From assembly GCA_944326265.1 (NCBI GenBank), contig CALVDE010000009.1, positions 1-48,703 of the forward strand: 48,703 nucleotides of DNA, given 5' to 3'. Origin of the DNA: an uncultured Bacteroidales bacterium (GTDB lineage: Bacteria > Bacteroidota > Bacteroidia > Bacteroidales > UBA932). The translations under genes and the position numbers were made by a program. Below the pieces are notes generated by a model. The model was not told where the DNA came from and ran no database searches. It saw only the letters and a program-made list of their open reading frames with translations. Shown here in pieces: positions 6,823 through 14,760 of the stretch (position 1 is its first letter; the number at the start of each line of letters is the position of its first letter).

Positions 6823-6823
6823 T

Positions 6824-7204
6824 TTACTGGAAATCGGAGAAATCCGCCGTGGAGTAGGCGGCCTGTGTACCGGCGGCGAGTTTATCGGAAAGATCTGTCA
6901 GTGATTGCCTGCGCCGGTCGTTTTCAGGCAGAGAGGCCGCCATGCTGTCAATTACGCCACGCAACCTTATAAGCAGGTCATAATCAAAACCCTTGGTCTG
7001 CAATTCCTTGATCACCGTTTCAGCATCTGCGGAGGCTAGCATATCTATGTCGAGGTCTAGTTCGTCCTTAAGTTCTCCGCATATCTGCTGGATGGCAGAG
7101 CCGGTGTCTCCGCCGGACCGTAATCCGAGCAGGGTGCTCAGCATCCGTCCGAGCAAAATGCCGATCTGCTCAATCTGCCGTTTGATATAGTCCCGTTGTT
7201 CCAT
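6824..7204 (-). CDS. Conserved hypothetical, helical 126-residue protein
   Basis: The N-terminus MEQRDYIKRQIEQIGILLGRMLSTLLGL is an amphipathic helical region seen at the start of small uncharacterised proteins in Firmicutes and Bacteroidetes (possibly the DUF6483-like group; not certain). The rest is predicted helical with acidic stretches (ELKDELDLDIDML) and no cysteine clusters, signal peptide or membrane span. It starts 2 bases after the GNAT gene ends, so the two are probably co-transcribed. The start was chosen for that spacing. Function unknown; perhaps a partner or adaptor of the acetyltransferase. Confidence 0.65.
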   Translation of the reverse strand: MEQRDYIKRQIEQIGILLGRMLSTLLGLRSGGDTGSAIQQICGELKDELDLDIDMLASADAETVIKELQTKGFDYDLLIRLRGVIDSMAASLPENDRRRQSLTDLSDKLAAGTQAAYSTADFSDFQ

Positions 7205-7206
7205 GT

Positions 7207-7767
7207 TTACAGCAGTTTTTCGTAGGCCATGCGCTCGCCGGCATCGTAGCGGATGCGGCCGCAGTAGGTGAAGCCGAGGCGGGAGAAGACGCGCTGCATG
7301 TAGAAGTTGTCGTAGTTGGTGTCGACCTTGAAGCTGCGGATGCCGCGGGAAAGGGCCAGGTCGCAGACTGCCTGCATGTAGCGGACGGCCATGCCCTGAC
7401 GTTTCCAGGATTCGGCGACCGCCAGCCGGTGCAGTACCACGTAGGGCTGTCCGCTCAGCCATTTGCCGTCCCGCAGACCGTCATACGCAGGTTCTCCGTC
7501 AAAGACTACTGCCCCGTAGGCTATGATGTCAGAATCATCATCAGACGGTACCAGCACGTAACCCCAGCCCCGACGCACATCATTCTCCAATATCGGCACG
7601 GTAGGGTAGTTCTCGTCCCACTGGTGCTTGCCCTCGCGGTACATCTGTGCCTTGGCCTGCAGGATGATTTCCCAGATGGCCGGAACCTCTTCCATCGTCG
7701 CCGGCCGCAGGATATATCCGTCGCTGGCAGTCTGTGTATATACGTCAGCAGCTATTTTCTTGTTCAT
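7207..7767 (-). CDS. GNAT-family N-acetyltransferase
   Basis: The 186-residue protein has the GNAT fold: an N-terminal LRPATMEEVPAIWEI helix, the central beta strand LHRLAVAESWKRQGMAVR carrying the Q/RxxGxA-type pyrophosphate loop for acetyl-CoA (KRQGMA), and a C-terminal FKVDTNYDNFYMQRVFSRLGFTYCG segment usual for this group. It transfers acetyl from acetyl-CoA to an amine; the acceptor cannot be told. It is the first gene of a pair with the hypothetical helical protein. About 135 bases without a clear TAnnTTTG box separate it from the small membrane protein gene upstream. Confidence 0.8.
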   Translation of the reverse strand: MNKKIAADVYTQTASDGYILRPATMEEVPAIWEIILQAKAQMYREGKHQWDENYPTVPILENDVRRGWGYVLVPSDDDSDIIAYGAVVFDGEPAYDGLRDGKWLSGQPYVVLHRLAVAESWKRQGMAVRYMQAVCDLALSRGIRSFKVDTNYDNFYMQRVFSRLGFTYCGRIRYDAGERMAYEKLL

Positions 7768-7902
7768 ATCCTCACGTTGCTTTAGTTGTACTTTAAAATG
7801 CTATAGTTCAGGTAATTGCTGTGTAACGAAAAGGCATAGTGGCATCCGGAGGCTGAACAGACATTCACGCTATGTCAGTCCGGTGAGGTAAGTATCGGCG
7901 CA

Positions 7903-8130
7903 TCAGCAGTCCCCGCCGCTGCCGTCGGCTTCATCGCGGGTTGCCTTTTTAAGGCGTATATGTCGGAGGGCATAGAACCCTGCCATTATGAAGTCGATTA
8001 CGGCTATGATAAAAGGTGCTGAAGTGAAAACTGCCGATCCACGGTATCCGAGCAGGGCCCATATCAAGAGTCCGCATCCTATCACTGCGTAAATTATTGC
8101 GTTGGTTTTATCCGAATATTGCTTTGCCAT
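7903..8130 (-). CDS. Small membrane protein, two transmembrane helices
   Basis: The 75-residue protein has hydrophobic segments at about residues 12-28 and 37-55, then a basic and finally acidic hydrophilic tail ending GSGGDC. I do not recognise a family. It lies 3 bases downstream of the DUF486 gene and appears to be the last gene of the long minus-strand run that begins with carA. Its role is unknown. Confidence 0.6.
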   Translation of the reverse strand: MAKQYSDKTNAIIYAVIGCGLLIWALLGYRGSAVFTSAPFIIAVIDFIMAGFYALRHIRLKKATRDEADGSGGDC

Positions 8131-8133
8131 ACA

Positions 8134-8502
8134 TTACTTCATGAATACGAAGTACACCGCCAGTATCAGGCAGACGAAGGCGGCGATATGGTTCCAGTGG
8201 AAGGTCTGGCCCTTGAAGACCAGAATCGTGAACAGGGAGAAGACGGTCAGGGAGACCACTTCCTGTATTACCTTGAGCTGGACGAGGTTGAAGGGGCCGC
8301 CGTTATCCACGAAACCTATGCGGTTGGCGGGCACCTGAAACGAATACTCGAAGAGGGCGATGCCCCACGAGAAGAGGATGACCCCGATCAGAGGCCAGTT
8401 GTCGATGAGCTTCATCTCCTGCAGCTTGAGGTGTCCGTACCATGCGAAAGTCATGAATACGTTGGACACCATCAGCAGCAGTACAGTATAGAATCCAGTC
8501 AT
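8134..8502 (-). CDS. DUF486 (DMT-superfamily) membrane protein
   Basis: This 122-residue, four-helix membrane protein has the DUF486 signatures NVFMTFAWYGHLK near the N-terminus, SWGIALFEYSFQVPANRIG in the middle and a QLKVIQEVVSL stretch later. It is distantly related to SMR/EamA transporters; its transport function has not been defined. It follows the nitroreductase gene by 24 bases and precedes the small membrane protein by 3, consistent with co-transcription. Confidence 0.8.
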   Translation of the reverse strand: MTGFYTVLLLMVSNVFMTFAWYGHLKLQEMKLIDNWPLIGVILFSWGIALFEYSFQVPANRIGFVDNGGPFNLVQLKVIQEVVSLTVFSLFTILVFKGQTFHWNHIAAFVCLILAVYFVFMK

Positions 8503-8526
8503 ATCGGAAACTGAATCAAAAGGATG

Positions 8527-9168
8527 TTAGTCCACGAACTGAATCTTCGAGGCATCGCGGTCCTTTGCGGCAGGACTCTCGGCAGGATAGCCGAATCCGA
8601 TGCAGTAAAGCAGCTCATAGCCCTCGGAGAAGCCCAGACGCTTCAGATAATCAGCGGCCTCAGGCGATTTCATGAATCTTACCGGTCCGCCTAAGCAGCA
8701 TGAGCCGATACCCATGGACCAGGCCGAGAGGATCATGTTCTCTCCGAGCAGTCCGCAGTCGATGGGCGACATGTCGTAGGAGGGGTCGTGGGCGATGAAT
8801 ACCACGGTAGGCGCATTGCGGAACATATTCTTGAACGAAGGGTCCTCGGCTGCGCGGGGATTGGCCTTGACAAAGAGCTCGGTCACTCCGTCGATGAACT
8901 CGGGGGAGTCCACCACGCGGATCTCCCAGGACTGGCGGTTCTGTCCGTTGGGCGCGTTGATACCGCACTCGAGAATCGTCTTCATGGTGTCGCGTCCCAC
9001 AGCCACGGGCTGATACTGACGCACACTACGGCGGGTCATAATATTCTCAATCACAATGTCGGAGACACTCTTTTCGGAAGCAGTGCTCCCGGTCCCGGAA
9101 CCATTCCCGCAGGATGTCAGGGCCACAGCGCAGACTAAGGCCGCGGCAGATATTCTAAAAAGTTTCAT
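8527..9168 (-). CDS. Lipoprotein nitroreductase-family FMN oxidoreductase
   Basis: The start at MKLFRIS gives a lipoprotein signal peptide with lipobox LTSC at about residue 18, so the product is probably anchored in the envelope. The nitroreductase fold follows: MTRRSVRQYQ (FMN-phosphate contact), CGINAPNGQNRQSWEIRVV, then a LGENMILSAWSMGIGSCCLGG stretch and a C-terminal CIGFGYP. Such enzymes reduce nitro groups, flavins, quinones or enones with NAD(P)H; an extracytoplasmic location leaves the electron donor open. It follows the cysteate-synthase-like gene by 26 bases. Linkage to the Hdr cluster upstream suggests an electron-transfer role, which is inference. Confidence 0.75.
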   Translation of the reverse strand: MKLFRISAAALVCAVALTSCGNGSGTGSTASEKSVSDIVIENIMTRRSVRQYQPVAVGRDTMKTILECGINAPNGQNRQSWEIRVVDSPEFIDGVTELFVKANPRAAEDPSFKNMFRNAPTVVFIAHDPSYDMSPIDCGLLGENMILSAWSMGIGSCCLGGPVRFMKSPEAADYLKRLGFSEGYELLYCIGFGYPAESPAAKDRDASKIQFVD

Positions 9169-9194
9169 AACCGGTTTATACTTAAAATTAAACA

Positions 9195-10487
9195 CTAAGC
9201 AAACAGTTTCTCTATCTCCCGCACGATCCGGTCCTTGTCCTCCGAGGGAGAGATGACCAGCGAGGGCTTGAGCCAGTGCACCTTGCAGTCCTTCTTGAAG
9301 TGCTGCTCGCCACCGCCTGTGATATTGAGCATTATCACGTCGTCGCGGCCCACGGCACCGGCCTTCACGGCCTGCTCCAGACCGGCCAGCGCGGCACCCG
9401 AAGCGGAGTAGATGTCAACTCCCTCCAGCTCCTTGAACATGGCGGCGCAATGGCGGATCTCGGCGTTGGTCACGGCGCACACATCTCCATGAGTATCGCA
9501 CAGGCAGTCGTACACTCCTCCGGCGAGCGAATAGGGCGGGCGTCTGTTGGAGAGCACCTTGGCATCGATCATCGCGGCCTTCTGACGGGCCTCGTCGTCA
9601 TCGAAGGGCAGCAGATCCCTCTGACCGGCCTTCCATGCGTCGTACATCGGCAGGAAAGGCACGTTCTGCACCGTATGCAGCTTCATCTGAGCCGTACCGA
9701 AGCGGCCGTCCTCCAGCAGACGAAGATTGGCCTCACGGGCCGCAATGGCTCCTGTGCCGCTGCCTATGGCCTGGAAGTATGCGTCGGGTATCCGGCCGAT
9801 TTCCACAGTGGCCGAGAGTACGGTCGTACCCATGCCGTCGCGGCGGGCCACATTCTTCGCGCCTCCCTCGTCGATGAACATTCCCGAGCTGCAGGCAGCC
9901 TGCGACAGGGCGATGGCGTCGAAATAGTCGCTGCCTTTGGGAGCGCAGACGAGCCTGACGCAGTCCTTGATGGGCTTCTCGAACCAGAGAGCGTCGATAT
10001 TGTCCTCAGGCACGCAGAGCAGCAGGGGGATGTCGTTCTCCGAGCAGACCTTGGCGAAGGCCCTGGCCGTATTTCCGGCGGAAGCCACCGTCAGTATCTG
10101 CCTGCAGTCCTTGGGCAGACGGCCGCATACGGAATAGGCCTCGGTCTCCTTGAACGAGCAGGTCTTCATCAGTGCCCCGCGCTCAGGCCAGTAGCCGGAA
10201 AATGCAATATAAAGGTTGCCCAGACCGAGGTGACGGGCCAGTCCCTCGCTCCTGTATGTCACGGTGGTGGCTGAGTCCTGCAGCAGGCGGTGTACCGGCA
10301 GCCAGTCGGCGAAGCGGTAGAATCCCCAGTTGCTGCCCTTGACGTCTATCTGCTTCTTCTGATAGACCGTGCGCACCAGCGAGGGCTTAGGCGATTCGGG
10401 GTCAGCCAGCATCCAGCCGCTGTCCGGAAATATCCGTCCGGTAGCCACATTCATCAGTGAGTACACTGTAGGAGTAAAATTCTTCAT
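9195..10487 (-). CDS. Cysteate synthase-like PLP enzyme (threonine synthase superfamily)
   Basis: This 430-residue fold-II PLP enzyme carries stretches I recognise from archaeal cysteate synthase rather than ordinary threonine synthase: NLYIAFSGYWPERGA, TCSFKETEAY with the PLP Lys at 113, SAGNTARAFA, GGAKNVARRDGMGTTVLSA, QAIGSGTGAIAA and VLSNRRPPYS. Cysteate synthase makes L-cysteate from O-phosphoserine and sulfite, in methanogens for coenzyme M. In Bacteroidetes cysteate is the head-group precursor of capnine-type sulfonolipids, so that is the likely fate here. The N-terminus lacks the zinc-finger-like cysteines of some archaeal forms. It lies 24 bases after the Hdr membrane fusion gene. 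Threonine synthase remains the main alternative. Confidence 0.72.
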   Translation of the reverse strand: MKNFTPTVYSLMNVATGRIFPDSGWMLADPESPKPSLVRTVYQKKQIDVKGSNWGFYRFADWLPVHRLLQDSATTVTYRSEGLARHLGLGNLYIAFSGYWPERGALMKTCSFKETEAYSVCGRLPKDCRQILTVASAGNTARAFAKVCSENDIPLLLCVPEDNIDALWFEKPIKDCVRLVCAPKGSDYFDAIALSQAACSSGMFIDEGGAKNVARRDGMGTTVLSATVEIGRIPDAYFQAIGSGTGAIAAREANLRLLEDGRFGTAQMKLHTVQNVPFLPMYDAWKAGQRDLLPFDDDEARQKAAMIDAKVLSNRRPPYSLAGGVYDCLCDTHGDVCAVTNAEIRHCAAMFKELEGVDIYSASGAALAGLEQAVKAGAVGRDDVIMLNITGGGEQHFKKDCKVHWLKPSLVISPSEDKDRIVREIEKLFA

Positions 10488-10511
10488 GGCGTGTATATCG
10501 TTAAGTTGTTA

Positions 10512-12323
10512 TTAATTCATATTCTGAGCCACTACCTCGGCGAAATCGCTCACCTTATTAGGCGAATAGGGGGAGAATGTCTTCAGGCACAGGGGGCAGG
10601 CGGTGACAATCCTCTCGGGCGAGGCGTACATCAGGTTGTCCAGGGCCTTCAGGGTAATGTCCTTGCGGTCCTCATAGGACAATGTCAGGGAGCCCAGCGA
10701 CCCTCCGCAGCAGATGCTCTCATCGTGGTGCTTCTCCGCCTCCACGAGCTCTCCGGCCGCGCTCAGCACCCTCCGGGGCTGACGGTACACCTTGCAGCCG
10801 CGTCCCAGCTCGCAGGGGTCGTGGTAAACAATCTTCTCTCCCGAGTTCCTGAGGGTTATCCGGCCGAGCCGCACAAGCTCGTCGAAGTATTCGGTATAAT
10901 GCACGATGCGGATGCCCTTGAGGTCGTAGTTCTCGCGGAAGACCTTGTAGCAGATCGGGCAGGAGAGCAGCAGGGTAGTGGCTCCGCTCTGCCGTATCAG
11001 CTCGGTGTTGCGCCGGATCATTTCCTGCGCCCGTTCATCTCTTCCGGCCAGTATCAGGGGCCGTCCGCAGCATATACCGCCGTCACGGTCCATGAAGCTC
11101 CAGTCCACTCCGGCATGGTCCAGTACGGCCGCTACAGCCTTGGAAATGACGGGGGTGAGCTGGGTCATGCAGCCGGCGTAGTAGAGGACTTTCTCCTTGG
11201 AGTTCTCCACGCCCTCAGGCAGGCTGTAGGAGGTAAAATAGCTGTAGTCCGCAGGGGCGGGAACGGCCCTGAGTCCTCTCAGGCTCTGCTTGATGTTGCA
11301 GGAGTCCACGCCTACGGGGCAGACGGCGACGCACTTGCCGCACATCAGGCATTTGTCCGCGCTCTCCTCGCAGCGGGCCCAGTTGCGGCGACGCAGCAGA
11401 CGGTTGAAATATACCGTGGCGAAGCGCAGGTTCTTCTTCTGGCCCATCATCGGACATGCGTCAATGCACATTCCGCAGTTGGAGCAGGAGTATATCTGGG
11501 CGATGGAGTAGCCTTTGCGGGGATGGGAGACCTTGATGCCGGCATTGCGCAGCACTATCAGGAAGGCCTCCGTGGGGATGTGCATGTACCGGGTGAAGGG
11601 CAGCAGCACGAAGAAGGTGCCGAGGAGGGTGGAATAGGCCCACCAGGTCGGCAGGATGTGGTAGGTATTGGTCAGGAAGTTGCTGAACAGCCAGTACATC
11701 GGGCGGGTGAGGAAGCTGCCTCCGGCGATACCGGCGGTGAAGCTCTCGGCGAGGAGCCTGACGGGGAAAATGGCCCACAGGCAGTACATGGCCAGGCGGT
11801 CCGGTATCTGGTTCCTGGTGGTCCTGCGCATGCCGAACATCATCGAGCGGATGCGCTTGAACATGGCCAGGAACACTCCGCTGAGCACCACGAGCAGGAA
11901 GAAGTCCATCAGGAAGAAGAAGAACGAGCCCTTGAGGGTGTGGTCGGTCTCCATAACGAAGAACCTGAAGAACACGGGGTAGTAGAATGTCGAGAGACGG
12001 TCAGGCACGAATAGCCAGGTCTCGATATGTCCCAGGACTATCAGCATGAACCATCCGAAGGCTATGCTCGAGTGCATGTAGCCCAAGAGGGGCTTTCGCT
12101 TCCATATCTTGGTATGCAGGAGGACGTCGCAGATGATGTCCTTGAGATTGATGATCCAGAGTCTGGGATTGATCAGGGAGAGGAAGAACTTCTTTCGGTC
12201 CGCGGCCGGCAGCTGTACGATGACCCGGATGATCCCTATGACGAGATAGGTAATGATGAAGATCATGCCTATCACGAATGGGAGGACGAAATCGTTGTAT
12301 CCTGATATGAACCTGTCTTTCAC
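10512..12323 (-). CDS. Membrane-bound Hdr-like electron-transfer protein (cytochrome b/HdrE + ferredoxin + HdrD fusion)
   Basis: The 603-residue protein has three parts. Residues 1-250 hold about five transmembrane helices with His residues (YMHSS, LGHIETW, ETDHT) like NarI/DsrM/HdrE cytochromes b. Residues 280-335 hold two 4Fe-4S motifs, C280-C283-C286-C290 and C325-C328-C331-C335. Residues 385-579 hold two complete CCG domains (C385, C418-C419, C455, C458; and C504, C538-C539, C576, C579), as in HdrD/DsrK. This predicts electron exchange between (mena)quinone and a noncubane Fe-S disulfide-type site facing the cytoplasm. Its ATG overlaps the stop of the small HdrC-like gene. It is probably the membrane anchor for the HdrABC-like set upstream. 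The substrate is unknown. Confidence 0.8.
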   Translation of the reverse strand: MKDRFISGYNDFVLPFVIGMIFIITYLVIGIIRVIVQLPAADRKKFFLSLINPRLWIINLKDIICDVLLHTKIWKRKPLLGYMHSSIAFGWFMLIVLGHIETWLFVPDRLSTFYYPVFFRFFVMETDHTLKGSFFFFLMDFFLLVVLSGVFLAMFKRIRSMMFGMRRTTRNQIPDRLAMYCLWAIFPVRLLAESFTAGIAGGSFLTRPMYWLFSNFLTNTYHILPTWWAYSTLLGTFFVLLPFTRYMHIPTEAFLIVLRNAGIKVSHPRKGYSIAQIYSCSNCGMCIDACPMMGQKKNLRFATVYFNRLLRRRNWARCEESADKCLMCGKCVAVCPVGVDSCNIKQSLRGLRAVPAPADYSYFTSYSLPEGVENSKEKVLYYAGCMTQLTPVISKAVAAVLDHAGVDWSFMDRDGGICCGRPLILAGRDERAQEMIRRNTELIRQSGATTLLLSCPICYKVFRENYDLKGIRIVHYTEYFDELVRLGRITLRNSGEKIVYHDPCELGRGCKVYRQPRRVLSAAGELVEAEKHHDESICCGGSLGSLTLSYEDRKDITLKALDNLMYASPERIVTACPLCLKTFSPYSPNKVSDFAEVVAQNMN

Positions 12324-12649
12324 TTCTTTTGGTAGATTTTAGTTACACTTAGTATCAGATGCCTGGTGTTGATGCCGCGGGGGCAGACTATCAGGCATTT
12401 GCCGCAGAGCATACAGTGGGAGACCATCCTTAGGGCCTCGTCCTCCCGGCCTCGTCCGAGCAGCAGGATCACCCTCCTCAGGTTCATGTCGCTGTGTCCG
12501 GCCGTGGGGCAGGAGGCCGCGCATGAACCGCAGGCCATGCACTTGAGCACGTCCGGCTCCTCGCGGGCAAGTTCCTCGAATTTAGTCCTGTCGAACTTGT
12601 CCAGATTGATGGCGGAACTGGGTGATATGCCGTATCCGAAGTCTATCAT
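12320..12649 (-). CDS. Small HdrC-like 2x[4Fe-4S] protein
   Basis: The 109-residue protein carries two cysteine motifs, C37-C40-C43-C47-P and C79-C82-C85-C89-P, the HdrC arrangement that passes electrons between the flavin subunit and the CCG subunit. Its ATG overlaps the HdrA-like stop and its stop overlaps the start of the membrane fusion (ATGA at both ends), so the three are tightly coupled. The start at MIDFGYG was chosen for that overlap; the frame extending to 12733 is HdrA shadow. It is the second HdrC-like protein in the cluster and is shorter than the first. Confidence 0.8.
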   Translation of the reverse strand: MIDFGYGISPSSAINLDKFDRTKFEELAREEPDVLKCMACGSCAASCPTAGHSDMNLRRVILLLGRGREDEALRMVSHCMLCGKCLIVCPRGINTRHLILSVTKIYQKK

Positions 12650-13671
12650 TGCTCCTGGAGGTATTCGTGAATACTTGTAGCGGCGGCCCTGGCCTCTGCC
12701 ATGGTCTCTGGCAGGGTCTTGGGCCCGGTGCATGCTCCGGCATAGAACACTCCCGTGCAGTATGATGCCTGGGCGGCCGTGAGGGAGTCCTTGGGCTTGA
12801 GGAAACCGTCCTCCATGGTAGAGAGCGCGAGGGTACGCGCAATGGGATCGACGGCCCTGTTGTGGGACATTCCGGCCATCAGCACCAGCAGGTCGAGAGT
12901 GACCCTGAGCGGCTTGCCGGAGAGGGTGTCTTCGGCCTTGACGAAGAGATGCCCGTCCTTGTCCTCGGAGACCTCCGAGACACGGCCCCGGACGAAGATC
13001 ACGCCGTATTTCTTCTGGGCCTCGAGATACATGTCCTCGTATCCGCGGCCGAACATTCTCAGGTCCATGTAGAAGCAGTAGACCACCGCATCGGGAAACT
13101 TCTCTTTGATCTCGCAGGCCTGCTTTACCGCAGTAGCGCAGCAGACCTTGGAGCAGTAGCGGTTGCCCACCTTCTCGTCGCGGGAGCCCACGCAGTGCAC
13201 GAAGCCTATGCGGCGGGGATTGTCGACGGCGGGCACCGGTATACCGGAGAACCAGTCCTCCAGGTCCGCATTAGTGATTACCCTGTCATAGATGCCGTAA
13301 CCGTATTCCTCCTTCTTGGATGCGTTGAAAAGGGTGAAACCGGTGGTCAGCAGCAGGGCATCGGCCAGGACTGAGAGACCGTTGGAGAGGATGACATTGT
13401 AGCCCCTCTCGAGTTTATTGACCTGAGTCACCTCTGTAGCAGTGAACCACTTGATCCGTCCCATAGAGGCCGTCAGCTGACTCAGGACATCCTCCGCAGG
13501 TGTTCCGTAGGGGAAGAGCCTGTCCCAGCGGCACAGATGTCCACCCAGACGGCCATCCCTCTCCACGAGGAATACGGTATAGCCCATTGCGTCCAGAGCG
13601 CGGGATGCCTCTATTCCGGCCGGTCCTCCGCCGATTACCACTATATTGCGCTGTTGATTGCTTATTTCCAT
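12646..13671 (-). CDS. HdrA-like FAD-dependent oxidoreductase (QmoA-sized)
   Basis: The 341-residue protein begins with the FAD dinucleotide-binding motif VVIGGGPAGIEASRAL (residues 11-26), and the acidic end of the beta-alpha-beta unit is FLVERDGRLGG. The HdrA hallmark, C160-VGSRDEK followed by C173, C177 and C178, binds a 4Fe-4S cluster. AGACTGPKTLPETM near the C-terminus is the second FAD contact. It is shorter than methanogen HdrA (about 650) and near QmoA size, lacking extra ferredoxin domains. It probably splits or relays electrons between the HdrC/HdrB-like partners and a soluble donor. It lies 9 bases after the HdrB-like gene. Confidence 0.82.
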   Translation of the reverse strand: MEISNQQRNIVVIGGGPAGIEASRALDAMGYTVFLVERDGRLGGHLCRWDRLFPYGTPAEDVLSQLTASMGRIKWFTATEVTQVNKLERGYNVILSNGLSVLADALLLTTGFTLFNASKKEEYGYGIYDRVITNADLEDWFSGIPVPAVDNPRRIGFVHCVGSRDEKVGNRYCSKVCCATAVKQACEIKEKFPDAVVYCFYMDLRMFGRGYEDMYLEAQKKYGVIFVRGRVSEVSEDKDGHLFVKAEDTLSGKPLRVTLDLLVLMAGMSHNRAVDPIARTLALSTMEDGFLKPKDSLTAAQASYCTGVFYAGACTGPKTLPETMAEARAAATSIHEYLQEQ

Positions 13672-13680
13672 ATATGAAGA

Positions 13681-14754
13681 TTAGAATATTCTGATATTGG
13701 CAGGGCTGGCGGGGACTCCAAGGTCCTTGCCGCCCGGGCCCTTGTATTTTGCAGACTTGTCGTACTGCACACCCATTTTGTCCAGAAGCGGCTCGACCGC
13801 CACCTGATGCATCTGCAGGCCAAGATCCCATGGGTCGTAGCCCATGACCAGCGCGGCCACCTCCTCTGAGGATAGCACGGGGATGCCGTAGCCGGGGGTG
13901 TCGCCGTAGGTCTTGCCGGTGGTCTCGGCGATGACGTACTGCCAGCGGTCCAGGAAGTAGTTGCAGCCCGGGCAGTTGGTGATGATCAGGTCGGGATGGA
14001 AGGGTTCCATAGACTCGAACTTCTTATAGGTGTTGGTCAGCGAGTAGCCTCTGTTGGCCTTGACCAGGTACTGACGGAAACCGAAGCCGCAGCAGTGCCT
14101 CCGCTCGGGATAGTCCACCACGCTGCCGCCCAGGGCCTCCACCAGTCCGGCCAGAACGCGGGGATACTCGGCTCCGCCCACTGACTTGGAGGGAAAAATC
14201 TTGGAATAATGGCAGCCGATGTGCTCCACCACTTTCAGGGGCTCTCCGCTATACACGTTGATCAGCGGATATTTGGCCTGCTCGGAGATCAGAAAGCGGT
14301 AGTGGTACATAATGTCGCTGGAGTGCATCAGAAAGTCCGGCTTGGTGAATTCCCGCTTGCAGGCCTTCCACAGCAGCTCGTGTATCTTCTCCTCGATCTC
14401 GGGATGCTCCTCCCAGGTCTGGAGTATCTCGCTGTGCAGACCGAAGGAGGTCACGCACGATACCACGAAATTCCTGTAACCGGCCTGGTTCATCAGGGAA
14501 AACTGGCGGGCGATGATGGTCATGGAGGTCTCCTCGGGGGTGGTGTCGCTGTGGTAGGCTATGCCGCCGCAGGTGGTGTGGAGGGGATCCTCGTAGAAGT
14601 CCTTGCCGAAGCGGTTGCGCACTATGTCCAGAAAAGCCTGCTCGGCACCCGGATTGAAGTTCTGGCGGATGCAGCTGCGGGCGTAGAAATACTTGTCATC
14701 GGGTATCTCTTTCTGGAACTCGGACCATATTTTTTTCTTTCCTTCGTAATTCAT
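13681..14754 (-). CDS. HdrB-like CCG-domain protein with degenerate first CCG domain
   Basis: The 357-residue protein has a complete second CCG domain (GCH at 181, CCGFG at 221-225, CPGC at 261-264), the type of site that holds the noncubane 4Fe-4S cluster where HdrB reduces disulfides. The first half aligns with a CCG domain but keeps single cysteines only (C28, TCGG at 61-64, SC at 99-100), so it may bind a different cluster or none. HdrB normally works with HdrC and HdrA, both adjacent here (6 and 9 bases away). The last ~60 residues (Gly/Pro/Lys-rich tail) are beyond the family core. The substrate is not evident. Confidence 0.8.
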   Translation of the reverse strand: MNYEGKKKIWSEFQKEIPDDKYFYARSCIRQNFNPGAEQAFLDIVRNRFGKDFYEDPLHTTCGGIAYHSDTTPEETSMTIIARQFSLMNQAGYRNFVVSCVTSFGLHSEILQTWEEHPEIEEKIHELLWKACKREFTKPDFLMHSSDIMYHYRFLISEQAKYPLINVYSGEPLKVVEHIGCHYSKIFPSKSVGGAEYPRVLAGLVEALGGSVVDYPERRHCCGFGFRQYLVKANRGYSLTNTYKKFESMEPFHPDLIITNCPGCNYFLDRWQYVIAETTGKTYGDTPGYGIPVLSSEEVAALVMGYDPWDLGLQMHQVAVEPLLDKMGVQYDKSAKYKGPGGKDLGVPASPANIRIF

Positions 14755-14760
14755 GCGGTA

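Noticed and set aside
10491-12014. 507-residue plus-strand open frame across the Hdr membrane fusion gene
   Set aside because: Its composition is low-complexity and His/Gln/Glu-rich; the opposite strand carries ordered Fe-S and CCG motifs, so this is shadow.
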